DNA from: Oasisia sp. SBJ-2009
Lineage: Eukaryota > Annelida > Polychaeta > Sabellida > Siboglinidae
Assembly (NCBI GenBank): GCA_964017155.1
Contig: OZ024855.1
Location: 2,694,991 to 2,758,990 of the forward strand
DNA length: 64,000 nt
Reading direction: 5' to 3'
Position numbers and translations under genes: made by a program. How positions within the stretch are numbered: position 1 is the stretch's first letter; every line of letters starts with the position of its first letter. The notes below the pieces were generated by a model. It saw nothing but the letters and a program-made list of their open reading frames with translations, did not search any database and was not told the origin of the DNA. Positions 44,999 to 57,526 of the stretch are shown one piece after another.

Positions 44999-46015
44999 CC
45001 TCTTGGATCCTGAACACCGAAATTTCGGGTTTTGACACCAGTGTGTACTATAATCGCTAGATGTCACTCGTTTTTCGCAGAAACTTTGTCAAATTATACC
45101 CATATGTAGACAGATGATTTATCGATAGTCTGACACCAAGGTTGAATATATCTATCAAGAAAAACGGTACTTTCTAGCAAAATCAAATCAGTCGATCGTA
45201 GATGTTTCACCATTCATGTTAGCGATGTTCATGAGCAAGAATTGGAGTTGTTTAGTTAGCATGTCCGATGATTTGGATGAAAATGTGAAAAGCAGCAGCT
45301 ATGTTGACAGCCGTATTTGACATCGTCGCTATCTCATTCGATTCTGAGCTGTCAAATAATTGCGCAATGGCCATAAAATAAAACTGATTTTGATGTATCT
45401 CATCGTCCATCTTGTTTCTTATCTGGATTGTTGACATAATAATTCCGTGTATTTTCAATACCTTTTGTAGTCACGCCACAGTAATTAATGCCTGTTGGCA
45501 TATGTATTCTGATTTACACAATATAATTTTGTTTTGTACTTGCATATGCTATATTCCACATAGCACATGTGATGGCAGTGTCATTTGCCGTATGTAATAT
45601 TTCAATCCTGATTTGAGAAAAAACAGGACCAACTTCCTCAGTGACATAAAATAGAATCCAGTTGATGTATGAGTGTTAGTTTTTATGGTTCTCATTGAAA
45701 ACATATTATATCTTGCAATGATATAATAATTGAGAAAATAATTGCTTATAATTATGGAGGAATCAACAAAAGAAAACTGATTTTCATATATATTGTCGGC
45801 CATCTGGATTTTTTATATATGTAAATTATATATTAATTACTTTTAGTTAGTCATACAAAAATGATGTGTACATCAGTGTATAGATAATTCATTTCTGGTT
45901 CAGATTATATTCACATTTATATATTTGTGATGAACAGTTTTTACGTTATGGTTCATTATGTGAACCCATGTCTGATCATAGTGTTGAGGCCCTCAGAAAC
46001 TTAGGGCTTAAGAGG
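44999..46015. mobile_element. piggyBac-like non-autonomous element (1.0 kb)
   Basis: TTAA duplications at 44995-44998 and 46016-46019 flank ends that start CCTCTTGGATCCTGA and, on the other strand, CCTCTTAAGCCCTAA. The CCTCTT core is identical and the next bases partly so. TTAA targets with CCY-starting ends are the signature of piggyBac elements. No transposase frame is present: the internal ORFs at 45252-45803 lack domains. Confidence 0.65.
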
Positions 46016-46327
46016 TTAAAAAGAAAGCTGTTACCTATATATGCTGCACTCGAAGGATCAATGGTTTGAACCCTACCTGTGACTCGACCTTCATAGCAGA
46101 TTCACGCAAACACGGGATTCGTTTTAGTAATTTATTGACATATTATTGTAGCATATGCATGACGTGATGAAACACCTAAATATGAGTATTGCTTTGCCTC
46201 CAGAACGTTTGCAGCATTGTGTGAATATATATTATATTACCTTTCCATGGATTGATGGGACAATCAACTGTGAATATTGCCATGTCCTGTCAGGTATATA
46301 TACTGTATTTACGAAGTGTTGATCTAT
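46016..46327. other. Unassigned non-coding DNA
   Basis: A B-box-like GGTTTGAACCCTACC at 46060-46074 hints at a SINE head fragment, but no body or tail of the local SINE family follows. Confidence 0.3.
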
Positions 46328-46632
46328 AGCTTTATGCAGAGATCCGTCCACCCGTCATTTGGACGGGTAAAAACCGTTGTGGACGGGTAGAAATATGGAT
46401 GGACGGGTGGTAGACAGGTAAAAATTGAAGGAGCAAAAAAGGTCTTCCAAAACCATAGATATTGTCATTTATGCCTTAGAAATGAGTGTAAATGGTGGAC
46501 ATCACATGTGTGTTTGTAGCCCATTTCAGGTCATCAGATACATTTAAAATTTTGTAAACTGGCTTAACATTTAACATCCATGTGTCCACCAAAAACGTGT
46601 GACTGGGAATAATTTGGCCCTGCGTAAAGCCT
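46328..46632 (-). mobile_element. AGGGCTTTATGCA MITE family, copy e
   Basis: Starts AGCTTTATGCAGAGATCCG, contains four GACGGGTA-type motifs and ends TGCGTAAAGCCT. Inverted relative to copies a and c, and close in length to copy b. Confidence 0.76.
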
Positions 46633-48313
46633 ACAGTGTACTGCGAGCAATAAACTATAACTGGATACAACTACAAATATTTGAGTATTTCAATAATATT
46701 TATTGACAGAAAATACTGCCAGACAATTGTTGACAATTCTGGTTTCTTTTCTAACTCTCTTACATACGTGTTATAAGCTGTGGAAACAAGGTAACATACG
46801 CCAGGATAGAATGTAAGATTTATGTAATTAACTACCACGACTTTTGACCTGTTCTGAATATTCTGGACGCGACGCGTCTCCTCCCTCCGCAGGCACTAAT
46901 ACAACTTGACAGGTTACATGAAATAAAAGCCGTACTATTCACGGGAAATTCTCACAAGATTGCATCCATCCCAATTAATGTTTTTAATTTATAATCCATC
47001 GTCTTGAAATGAGCCTTACACCACCATGTTGTTATCACTATCAGTGTTGGCATCTGTAATTTTCTGTCTGTCTCAGCCTCAGATCGACTAATTGCTATCA
47101 CCCAAGCATTATATTTCCCTTTATATTTGGGTAAATGTATGCCTGCCTTTACTGCTAAATCCGTGAACAGAGCAGGGCCCAGTTTCACGTAGCTTCCTTA
47201 AGACGTCGTAGCGGGCGATAACACGTCGAAAACCTAAAATGTCGTAAAGTTAGGCTAGTTGCGTTTCACGAGTCTGCTCCATAGTTGCACTTAGCTGCGC
47301 CATGTATTTAGTAAGCGTACATTTACGGTAGTTGAAATATTTACGGTACGCTCCCGAAGTTGAAATGTACGGTATGCTCCCGACACGCCCACTCTCAACA
47401 AAATAATTTTCAATTTTTACACTGAAGGTCCTTTACATTCATCGTAGCTTCCCATTTGCTATGCGAACGACAAAGACGACAGCTAGAAAGAAAAAGGTTG
47501 TTCAGACACAGCATTGGCATTGTTTATGGTGAATATTTACCAGATGGCACAGCGATTAAATTTAATGTCGTGGCTTCGCCTATACTAAACGATACTAGGG
47601 TACCTGCCAGATACAATGTTACTTGTCTCAAACTTATAACTAGCATCAACAGTAGGTCAAACAGGTATCCATTGGCCAGGCAACATAATGCTTGATTGAA
47701 TCAGTCATGCGATCATTTAAGCAATTTTAACGTAGTCGGGATATACTTTCACCTGTTTCTTCACTCAGGAACACGTTAACTCACTTAATTATAATATTAA
47801 TAATACATTATACGTTATAATGATTTATTACAGATGGAAGTATACTACAATCACAAGCAGCCAACTGCTGTAGGTTGAGGTAGCGGTGGCTTCTACCACA
47901 ACTGGATTAGATCCAGTATATTGCAGATATCAGAATGATAAGCCTAGAATTTAGATGGTGTTGACCTCGTCAGCAACTAAGTTACTCACGCAGTCTGATT
48001 TTCACTGTGTAGTGCGATGTTAGTATTGCAAAATGCGCCGTGGCAGTTTCCCCCAAAACTAAAAGTAAATAATCCCCACCCCCAGTAATAGCAGTTTGCG
48101 TATACTGTAGATCGTGTTAAGTAGCATGTAAACTATTCAGTAATTAGTGCAGTAACTATCCTGTATGGCATTCTTCTAAATTAGCTACACGAAACAGAGT
48201 GATGTCTATGGCCTACCATCGTGAGTGACTATTCCTGCCTTTCCCTAACAGTCACTCTTAATGGTGCCAGTATTTGCAGCCTGTAAATTTATTCTATTAT
48301 TCTTGTTTTCCAG
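46633..48313. other. Region upstream of the zinc-finger exon
   Basis: No exon of the downstream gene is recognised. A block at 47175-47400 starts GGGCCCAGTTTCACGTAGC, resembling a transposon terminus, and includes repeated ACGGTA-GCTCCCGA motifs. A polypyrimidine tract and TTTTCCAG at 48306-48313 form the acceptor of the first large exon, so at least one 5' exon should lie in or left of this stretch. Confidence 0.45.
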
Positions 48314-51300
48314 GTACAACGGTTTCAAATGGAAATACCTGAGCATGTGAATCAAGTCACATGCTCAGGAAACGAACTAAACTGTGCGGGAAAGAAAGAG
48401 ATACTGGCGTGCCACTGTTGTGAGTACAGATGCAACGAGGAGACGTCTATGATCCTTCATCTAGTGCACCACCATGACTTCACAAACACGACTGCCGACT
48501 CGCCAGTGACTGGCTTTCTCTACGAGGGCAATCATTATTGCTGCCAAGCCTGCGCGTTCCTCTCGCCGTCACGGCTTATGTTCAAGGAGCACATTCGCTG
48601 CCACACATTCGCATCCCCATACACGTGTGCTGCATGCAGCCAGGCAGTGGATTTGAAACATGTTATTGCCCACTACCACACGTCGCATAGCAATACACTT
48701 GCGCCAGCAATTCGGGTCGCTTCATCGACATTGGTTGATGAGATCATGCAGAAGCTAGGACCTTCTGCACCATTTTCCATCAGTGAGATTCCAATAAGTC
48801 CACAACAGGTGAAAGCATTAGCGTCATCGCACAATACCAAAAACGGCGACGTTGATCGCCCGGACAGTTCTAATTTGGCATCACCAGATAGCAGTGAAAG
48901 AAGTGAAGAGCCACTACCATCAACAGTTGGTCTGACAGACTGTCAACTATTACAGGTACTGGTAACAAATTGTAACTACACGGATGGTGCATTTGTGTGC
49001 GGACTCTGTAAGTTCTCCACACAATACCTGCCAGTGATCTCGAAGCACCTCCACGCAGATGTACAGCGTTGGAACTGCAACTGTGTTGGTTGTCGATCGA
49101 CTCATTACTCCAACTGCATTGTCATCACTGCAGCAATGACAAAACTGAAGAAGAAGCAGCTACAGGTGGTGGGCAAAGAGAAACTGTCCACTCGGGCTGG
49201 GCCAGTTAGCCCAATGGTGATTGCCGCGGTGAATAGTGACCCAGAATTGAACCGGAACAACGCTGCTGGCGGTAACAACCGCCCGTCAACGTCAGAGGAA
49301 ATATCTCATGTTTCTTCCTCTACACCTTGCCACAAAGAAGGCAAAAAGGTGCAGACTGTGAAACTGCTGTGTGATTTGGTTGATGACACGTATGTTTGCA
49401 AGTCCTGCAAATTCTATGAAAAGGATGCTGCTGTGTTTCGAAAACACTTGTGGGATGACATTCATCAGTGTGGCGATTGTACGCACAATAGTCTTAACCT
49501 GCGGTCTAGTGTGGACAACAACAAGTGTACAATACTTAACAGCCTTATGCAGATGCTGTTGATCAGGAAGAATGACATGGACCGCCAAAAAGGAGGTGAA
49601 CGAAATGGAAACACCCATGTGCCAAGTGCTGAAGGAACAGCTAATGCCCATGTTGAAAGGAGTCTTGAAGAGGGTACTTCGGGAAGTGAGACGGCGGAGA
49701 ATGTGCAACAACAGAGAGTGTCAAACGAAAAGGATACCCATAGCCAGGACGTGGACTCCAATGCAGTGATCTTGGATAACGGCGTCGAAACAGATAGTGA
49801 GGAGGGTGAGTTCTTCAGGTGCGGTTTCGTAAACTGTCGCAGTTCATTCAGTGAAGTGGTGGGCCTGAAGAAGCACATCGTGAATGCTCACAAGTCAATG
49901 AAGGTGTACCCATGTCCCTACTGCTCCTGTCTGTGGCCGGACTATAACCACCTGATGGAGCACATACCTGCACATTCTGGACCCACACCGTATCGCTGTG
50001 TCCAGTGTGACGTCTGCTTCGAGAAAAGCACATTGTTGAGGATCCATTTGGATAAGATGCACCGGGTCAACAAGTTGTTTAGGTGCACATTTGATGGCTG
50101 CGAGTATGTGTCGAATATCTGGACGGAATTTAAGATGCACAATTTTACATTTCACCCCAGTGAAGGTTTGTACACCTGTTTTGCTTGCAAAATGAAGTTG
50201 GCGGATCTGTCGTCGTATTTCTGGCACATCGAGTCTGGCATGGTGACTCTCATCTGCTGCTCATACTGCCCGATGAAATCAAAGATGAGGCACACAATTC
50301 TACGCCATTCCAATTCTGTTCACCAAGGTTTGGACCTGAAGGTGACTGTGCAGACTGAAGTCAAATGTGCTACAGAACCTGATTCAACACAGCCAAAGGT
50401 ATACCATCCAAAGCCTTCTGAACAGTTAGTCATATATACGTGTGGCAGCTGTGATTTCGCCAGTGATAACAAACCAACAGTAGTTGAGCATGTAAAGTGC
50501 CATCAATTGGATTCCAGTCGCCACTTTGCCTTCGTTTGTTCACACTGCCCATTCGGCACTGCTGGGTTGCAGGGTTTCAATGTGCACATTGCAGATCACC
50601 GTGGCAAGACTACACATCACTTCCGTTACTACAAATGTACACACTGTCTGTATACCAGCAACCAGATGACATTGATAGAGAAACACTTGCAAGAGAAGCA
50701 TACACATAAACTGTTCAAGTTTGAAGTGCAGCAAGAAATTGTGACCGGGAAAGGCAGAATGGCTGGTGTCCGTCAAGAAGTTGTGAAAGGGAATGACACC
50801 CACACTTTGAAACTGAGGGAACTGTTGACATCTAAGGACACCCAGTCCGATCTGCAGAAAGAAACAATTACAAGCAAGGGCACCCAGTCGGAAATTCCAA
50901 ATGATGCGACAAGCAAGGACAGCCAATCTGAAGTGCACAAAGAAATCGCTGTAGGCAAGGGCACCCAGTCTGAAGTGAAGAAAGATAACCTGACAAGCAA
51001 CGGTGCCCTGTCTGGATTGAAGAAACATGTGTCAAGCAAGGGATGCCAGGCTGATGAGCAACAAGAAGTCATGCAAGTCAAGGACATCCAGTCAAAAGTA
51101 CAACAAAATGTTACGACAGGCACGAGCAGCAGCGCTAAAGTACCGATAGGTGTGAAAGACAAGAACAGCAAGGCAGTAATGCAAAGAAAGATCCCAACAG
51201 GCAAAGGCAGTAAGTCTAAAGTGCAGAATGTCGTAGGTGGCAGAGCCAGCCGATCTAAGGCACAAATGAAATGCACCAAAGGCAAGGGTAGCATCAAGTC

Positions 51301-52960
51301 GAGTAGATCTGTAACATCTACAGCTGGTGGCACCGTTCTGAAGAAAAAATTAGTTATTTTGCTCGAGAGATGTGATGCTCCCAGTAGCAGTGTATCTAGA
51401 AAAGAAGTCATGGAGAGGTGTGCTATTCCTAATGACAGTGTGCCTAGAGAAGAACTCATGGAGAGTTGTGATGTTCCCAGGGATAGTGTCCCTAGAAAAG
51501 AAGTCACAAGGTGTTGTGGTGTTCCCAGTGACAGTGTGCCTAGAAAAGAACTCGTGAAGAAATGTGGTATTCTCAGTGTCAGTTTGTCGAGAAAAGAAGT
51601 CATGGAGAACTGTGATGTTCCCAATTGCATTGTACCTGAAAAAGAAGTGATGGAGAGGTGTGTTCCCACTGCCAGTGACGGTGTGCCTAGAAAAAAAGTC
51701 ATGGAAAGATGTGATGTTCCCAGTGACGGTGTGCCTAGAAAAAAGGTCGCGGAAAGATGTGATGTTCCCAACGACAGTGTGCCTAGAAAAGAAGAAACGG
51801 AAACGTGTGATGTTCCCAATTGCAGTGTATCTAGAAAAGAAGTCATGGAGGGGTGTGATGTTCCCAATGACAGTGTGCCTAGGAAAGAAGTCACGGAAAG
51901 ATGTGATGTTCCCAGTGACAGTGTGCCTAGAAAAGAAGTCACGGAAAGATGTGATGTTCCCAATGACAGTGTGCCTAGAAAAGAAGTCACGGAAAGGTGT
52001 AATGTTCCCAATGACAGTGTGCCTAGAAAAGAAGTCGCAGAAATATGTGATGTTCCCTGTGACCCTAGCAAAGAAGTCAGCATCAAGAAAGAACCAGTAG
52101 ACGAGGAAGCAGTATCTGGTAATCTTCTAGTGATCCAGTCAGTAAAAACAGAAACTGAAGAAGATTCACCAGCACTAGAATCTTTTGCCAAAGACAGCAC
52201 TGCAATCGAACGCTTCCACTGTGAGTTATGTGTGTTCTCGTGTGGTGACTGGTCTCGGCTACACGAGCACATCAAAGGATCTCACGAAAATGTCACGCAG
52301 TGGAACAACGTCAACATGTCGGTGACAACGGCCGCTAATATGGATTCGCCCAAACCGCCGCAGATTCGACCTGGCGAATCAGCTGCGAGTGACGCAGAAG
52401 AGAGAAATGAAGAAGTCGTCGAGGCGATGAGATACCACTGCAACTTGTGCCGTTTTATCTGCGAATTGTGGAAGACCTTCCAGATGCACATGGCCGATGA
52501 GCACAGTTACAGAGCCATCAAAGTTGACATGACATTGCCATATCAAAACATCATGGCAGTACCCATGGAGAAACCGAAGCCAGCAGTAAGCAAATTTCGC
52601 ACAGGCCAGTTCGTTTGCGACAAGTGTCCATTCACTACGGACGTGAACAGCAACTTCTGGAAGCACAAGAAGGCACACTCGCAGAAACTGAAATCGGGGT
52701 TCAAGTGCATGTACTGCAGTTTCTCGTCACCACACAAATTTGTGATAACGAAGCACGTGACGAACTACCACCCTGATAAACCATTGGATGAACCACATGT
52801 TGTGTCACTCCAAACAAGGAAAACGCCTACGATCAGCATGGTAGATGAGCAGACTAGAGTGTGCACTAGACAGTCGAAGAACAAGATAGCCGTCCAAAGT
52901 AGCGTTACTTCCGAGCCGCCTGCTCTAGAACAAGAACAAGACGAGCAAAGTGGCACACGG
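48314..52960 (+). CDS. Giant multi-C2H2 zinc-finger protein, coding exon A
   Basis: Encodes the N-terminal 1,544 residues (from ATG 48329) of a nuclear, probably DNA-binding, regulator. Three N-terminal C2H2 fingers (residues ~28-125, e.g. CQACAFLSPSRLMFKEHIRC) are followed by two isolated fingers (~222 and ~355). A cluster of about nine comes next (~495-790, e.g. YRCVQCDVCFEKSTLLRIHL), then a long linker with KG/TQSE-type repeats and a 16-residue tandem array (~1012-1249). SUMO-type motifs IKKEP and VKTET follow, then four fingers (~1295-1482). The frame is open back to the acceptor at 48313, so the true start may lie in an earlier exon. It ends at a GTAGGT donor in phase 0. If unspliced, a stop follows 20 codons later. 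The Y/F-x-C-x2-C-x-F style recalls REST/ZNF462-like proteins, but no orthology is claimed. Confidence 0.88.
51362..52077 (+). repeat. 48-bp in-frame coding minisatellite, ~15 units
   Basis: About 14 full and one partial copy of a 48-base unit inside exon A, encoding variants of ERCDVPNDSVPRKEVT. One unit has a 3-base insertion, keeping the frame. The last three to four units are nearly identical at the DNA level while the first are diverged, indicating recent expansion at the 3' side. On the antisense strand it also yields a long spurious frame. Confidence 0.95.
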
Positions 52961-53661
52961 GTAGGTGTCTCTAATGCATTTTATTTAAAGGCATTTGACC
53001 ATTTCACAAAATATACCTAGATAAAACTATGTTATATTCATTAACATTCGTTCTGCGAATAAAATTTTGGTTTCTTGAAACGAAGCTGAAATTATAGTTT
53101 AATCATGTATGTCACGCGACACGATAATGGAGTATTAATGATAATCCGCATCTCATGGTGTATTGCGCTGAAATCAACGAGTGGGCTAGCAGTCTGATTA
53201 GACATATGATTTTGATTAAGCTACCTTTGGTATAATGAATGAATGAAAGTTTATTTAACAAAATCACAGTAGCATACAATATATTATGGGAAAGATAATA
53301 CAATGCACAATGGTAAAGATAATGCAATTCCATGATGGGTGAGTCGCTGCTGTTGTTAAAGGGACATAGCAGAAGTTATGCGACTTATATGTCCATTGGT
53401 GTATGTGTGATTGTTTCTGGAAAATTAATTTTTACCCTTGCCAAGCCATCTTAATATTTTAGGGAAGCATCACACCTGACTTTGCGTTGGTAATTTCTTA
53501 TTCCTTTCTCCAGAAAAAGTCGCAACTAGGCCATTACACATGGGCATATGTATGTAGGCAGGCATGTATGTCCCCCACATGGTATATACATATAGAGGGA
53601 CAGACAGACAGGAAGAGACAGAGAACACATAACTTAACTCGCATGTCTAAAACTGTTACAG
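52961..53661 (+). other. Intron of the zinc-finger gene (701 bp)
   Basis: Starts GTAGGTGT after CACGG and ends CTGTTACAG before AGTCAAGAG. Exon A is exactly 1,544 codons to the donor, and exon B is open in the corresponding frame from its first base, so removal keeps phase 0. It contains a GAATGAATGAAAGTTTATTT motif (about 53235-53254) and a TTAAAGGGACAT sequence (53357) reminiscent of the TTAA-type MITE end. Confidence 0.78.
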
Positions 53662-56600
53662 AGTCAAGAGTGCTGCGATGAAGATGCGGATGACGACAAT
53701 AGCAGCACAACAGTGGAGAGCTCGACATATTGCACTCGCGTAGATAATCACGACCTCTACCAGTGCAAGCAGTGTGAATTCCTACACCGCTACCCCTCAA
53801 AGGTGCGGCGTCATTCGGACTACTGCCACACGAAGCACTGCCCCTACCAGTGCGACTACTGTGAGTTCCGATCCGTGGAGAGCGGAAAGGTGAAGCGTCA
53901 CTGCGGCTCTGCTCACCGCGATCAACCGGCGAAGGTAATCAAGGTCGATTTCGACGCTACGACGTCGCAGCCCGTCGGTGTATTGATGTCGGAGAGTCAG
54001 AAGAATGACGATATCGAGACGGAGGAGGAGGGTGAAAGGCCAAACGAAGACAGCCAGTGGTACTGGCGGCGGTTCGTTAAGACGTCTAACAACCAGATGA
54101 TGAGCTGTCGCCGGTGTGGTTACCGACAGGTGGGTGCGTCGGCGCTCAAGCGGCATGTCCTCTCCATTCACCTCGGCTTCTCGCCATTCGCGTGCAAGTA
54201 CTGCAGCTTTGCGACGACTGAGATCAGGTACGTGAAACTGCACATAGAGAAGACACACCCGGGTCTCCCGTGCAAAGTGATACGGCGCAGGTATGTGAGT
54301 GAGTCCACCGGAGAAGTCGACGACGAGTTTCAAGACTCTGATCCGGCGATTGGTGTAACGGTTGGCCGTGCTATGTCCACAACGACATTGGCTAATGAAG
54401 TGCCGACTCAAGATGCACCGGCTGGGCCGACATGCGGTGGCAACACAACGTCTCCCACTGAGACTGATAAAGGATGTCACTTGTCTGCCAACTGTCCAGT
54501 AAAGACAGAGCCCGTGGCCAATCAATCATCGCCCAACACGCCACCGAAGCAGAAGCAGCAGGCACGGCAATACAAGTGTATATACTGTGACTTCTACAGT
54601 GAAGATCGATTTATATTTGACATCCGTGATCACATCTTCGTGGCACATCTTCGTCGTGACCATTACATGTGTGCGCACTGCCAGTTTGGTAGTATGAAGA
54701 GAGATGACATCGTAGCTCACAACTTCAACAAACACCCGGGCAAGGATAACATAGTGAAGGAGGACAAAACGTATTCACGTAACATCGCAGTTCTGGAGAC
54801 ACACGGGAATATGCGGATGGTTGGAGTGCGGTCGGATGACAAGCTTCCACTAATTGAGTTGCCATGCCCTGGCAGAAATGAGAAACGATTATGTAGCAGA
54901 CCGTTGGTCAACGGATCAGCATCAGAATGCGAGTTGATGACGAACAATGTGACATTGAACGATGTCAGTACAGATCCGCACAAAACGTGCACTCAAAACG
55001 CCAGTGGCCATATAACGAGCACTCGTTCTTTGCGCAGTGACAAATCACAAACTGCCACCCCGACGTTACCCATGCAAAGCAAGGATAAACCGGAAAGCAC
55101 AAAACGGGAGAGAGATAAAAGTGGCTCAAATCCTTGTAATTCGGTTTCGTCGCCGAAGCTGGACAGTGATAGCGATGCTCATAGGAGTAACGTCGTTTCC
55201 AGTTCATCACAACAGACACCAGAGCGGGAGATTGGTTCACAGAGACTGATCAATTCTGGACCAAAGGGAGGCAACGGTAGACTGAACGATAGTACACATT
55301 CTGTACAAAGGATGCCAGCTGAGGACAACAGATCACAGAGAAGTACAAGTCCGTCAAATTATCCATCAAAGCGAAGCAGTGGTAGACTCAGCAGCCGGAA
55401 TGGTGTAGCAAAGTTGGCAAACGAGGAGAGTGATTCACAGAAAAGTGTAAGTCCCTTCAGGTCTACAAAGCAGGGCAGAGATCAAACGAGACGTTCTCTA
55501 CCTAGGTTGCCAAACGATGACAGTGATTCTCAGAGAAGTACAAGTCCCTTCAGTTGTACCAAGCGGGACATTGGTAGAACGAGAAGTTGTACACCAAATT
55601 TACCAGACGAAAGTGATTCACAAAGAAGTATAAGTCCTGCCAGTTCTACAAAACCTATCTACCTACTGAAACGTTCTGTGCCAAAGGACGTAAGTTATCC
55701 ACAGAGAAGTTCCAGTCCCTCTGTTACTACAACAAGGCGAGGCAGAGGCAAACTGAATTCTATAACAAAGATGCCAAACGAAGACAGCGATTCACAGGGA
55801 AGTACTACCGGTTCTACAACGCGAAGCAGTGATACCCTTAGACGTTTGACACAAAAGTCGCCAAAGGAAGACAGTGATTCACACCGAAGTACAAGTTCTA
55901 CACGATGTTTGCTAAAGGGTGACCATGACTCACGTAGAAGTGCAAGGTCTACACACAAATTGTCAAAGGGGGGCAGTGGTTCACGCAGAAGTACAAGTTC
56001 TACTCGAAGTTTGCCGCAAAAGGACAATAGTGATTCACACAAAAGTGCAAGTTTAACAAAGAAGTCGGGTGATATCGACGTAAAACAAAATTCCAGTTGC
56101 TTCAGTTCCATATCAAACCCAGTCAAACGAGAGAGCGATGTGAAAATAGCTGCGGTGGTAAGGAAGAAACTCAAGTTAAGAAGGCGAACAGAGATTTCGG
56201 TTGACACTATTACAAAGTCATTGAAGTCGGATGCAGGTGACACGCACAATGATTCAACCGATCCACTTGTCTCGTGGAAATGCAAAAAGTGTGGGTTGCA
56301 CCTACGGAAGCTGGAGAAAATGCGACGTCACATCCTCATACACCACCTGAACACGCGGCCGTACCAGTGTGCCGTGTGCGACTTCGCCGACAAGAAAGTG
56401 AAGCTGGTCGAGGAACACATTCGAGACAAGCACGTCAAGTCACGCATCCACATCCCGGTGGTGAACATGATGGACGAACTGTCGGACAGCTTGAGGAAGA
56501 ACATGGTCGTGATCAAGTCGAAGTCAGTCGAAACAAAGCGGCTGCGAACATCCCGGCACAAAGACTCTCACTTCGATTACAGCACTTTACGAGTGACCAC

Positions 56601-57526
56601 CGCGAAGGGAGATTCGTTGTACCGCTGCGATCTGTGCGACCATCAGGTGAGAGTAAAAGCCAGTATCATCAAGCACCGCAAGACACACTTCAAGTACCAC
56701 CCGCTCGGCTGTGGATACTGCGACTTTCGAACTAGCAAGAGTTTTTTTCTGGAGTGCCACAACAACAATGTTCACGCTGGCCGCCCTCTAAAAACCAGAA
56801 AGATCAGCCGAAGTAAAGCTGACGACAGCAACGGCGGCGGCGACAAGAAACAGGGGTCGAACGAGAAGAAAGTGGCTTCGCGCAAGCGTCGACACTCAGC
56901 ATCGCCTGCAAAGCTTCGCATCGATGATAAAGTGGTCGACGAAGACGACGGTCTGGAGCCAACGTTCATGTGTCAGACTTGTGGCAAGAAAATGCTACTG
57001 AAGAGCAGCATGGAGCGGCATGTGATGGTGGAGCACCTCGGATACAGACCGTACAGTTGCAGCGGCTGCGACTATGCGGCCGTCAGCCAGAGCACCGTCC
57101 AGGCGCACATCGCCAAGAACCACGAGGTCGCCTCGTGCTGGATCGTCTACAAGAAGGACGATCATCACGAGGCGACGGTGCAGTCGACGGTCGTGCGCGC
57201 GACAGACACGCTCGAGCCGGCGCTGCCGACGTCGTTCGTGTGCGCCGTGTGCAAGACGTACAAGACAAACTCGAGGGCTCGCATCGAGAGCCATATCGCC
57301 GACGAGGTGAAGTACGCGCCGCACCAGTGTGCCTACTGCCTGTTCTCGTCGAGTAGGCGAGACGCCGTCAGGGTGCACATACTGGAGGCTCACCCGCACG
57401 AGAAGTTGGATTACAAGTTCAGCGAGCGGTTCATACTGAAGCAGCGCGTGCAGGACCTCATCGAGCAGTCGATCGTCAGCACGGAGAGCGACGTAGAGTC
57501 GGAGTTCGACGTGTACAGTTTTGCTG
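53662..57526 (+). CDS. Giant multi-C2H2 zinc-finger protein, coding exon B
   Basis: Encodes a further 1,288 residues in phase with exon A. It starts with an acidic segment (CCDEDADDDNSS), then four fingers (53758-54260: YQCKQCEF, YQCDYCEF, MSCRRCGY, FACKYCSF) and two more (54571-54730). A linker with a VKTEP SUMO-type motif (~54500) lies before the second pair. A ~1.3-kb Ser/Arg/Asp-rich linker with recurring DSDSQRSTSP-like motifs follows (55000-56270). The C-terminal half has eight fingers in pairs (56275, 56362, 56620, 56704, 56968, 57052, 57235, 57322), e.g. YSCSGCDYAAVSQSTVQAHI. The 3' end is distinctly GC-rich. A consensus donor GTGAGT at 57527 in phase 1 implies another exon. Otherwise the frame stops at 57547-57549. 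Treating 53662-57526 as its own gene is less likely, because it lacks an ATG near its start. Confidence 0.86.

Noticed and set aside
47456..47695. 79-codon ORF with a basic RQRRQLERKRLFRH start, considered as a HARBI1 N-terminus
   Set aside because: Only the Arg-rich start is reminiscent. The following residues do not match, so the similarity is too weak.
50773..52275. 500-codon minus-strand ORF with a 16-residue SFLGTLSLGTSHLS-type repeat
   Set aside because: It is the antisense reading of the 48-bp coding minisatellite in exon A. The sense strand has finger domains and splice sites, the antisense has none.
48329..53020. Zinc-finger exon A as a complete gene ending at the TAG near 53020
   Set aside because: The codons after 52960 lie past a GTAGGT donor and show no finger-like sequence, while the phase-0 continuation in exon B is immediate.
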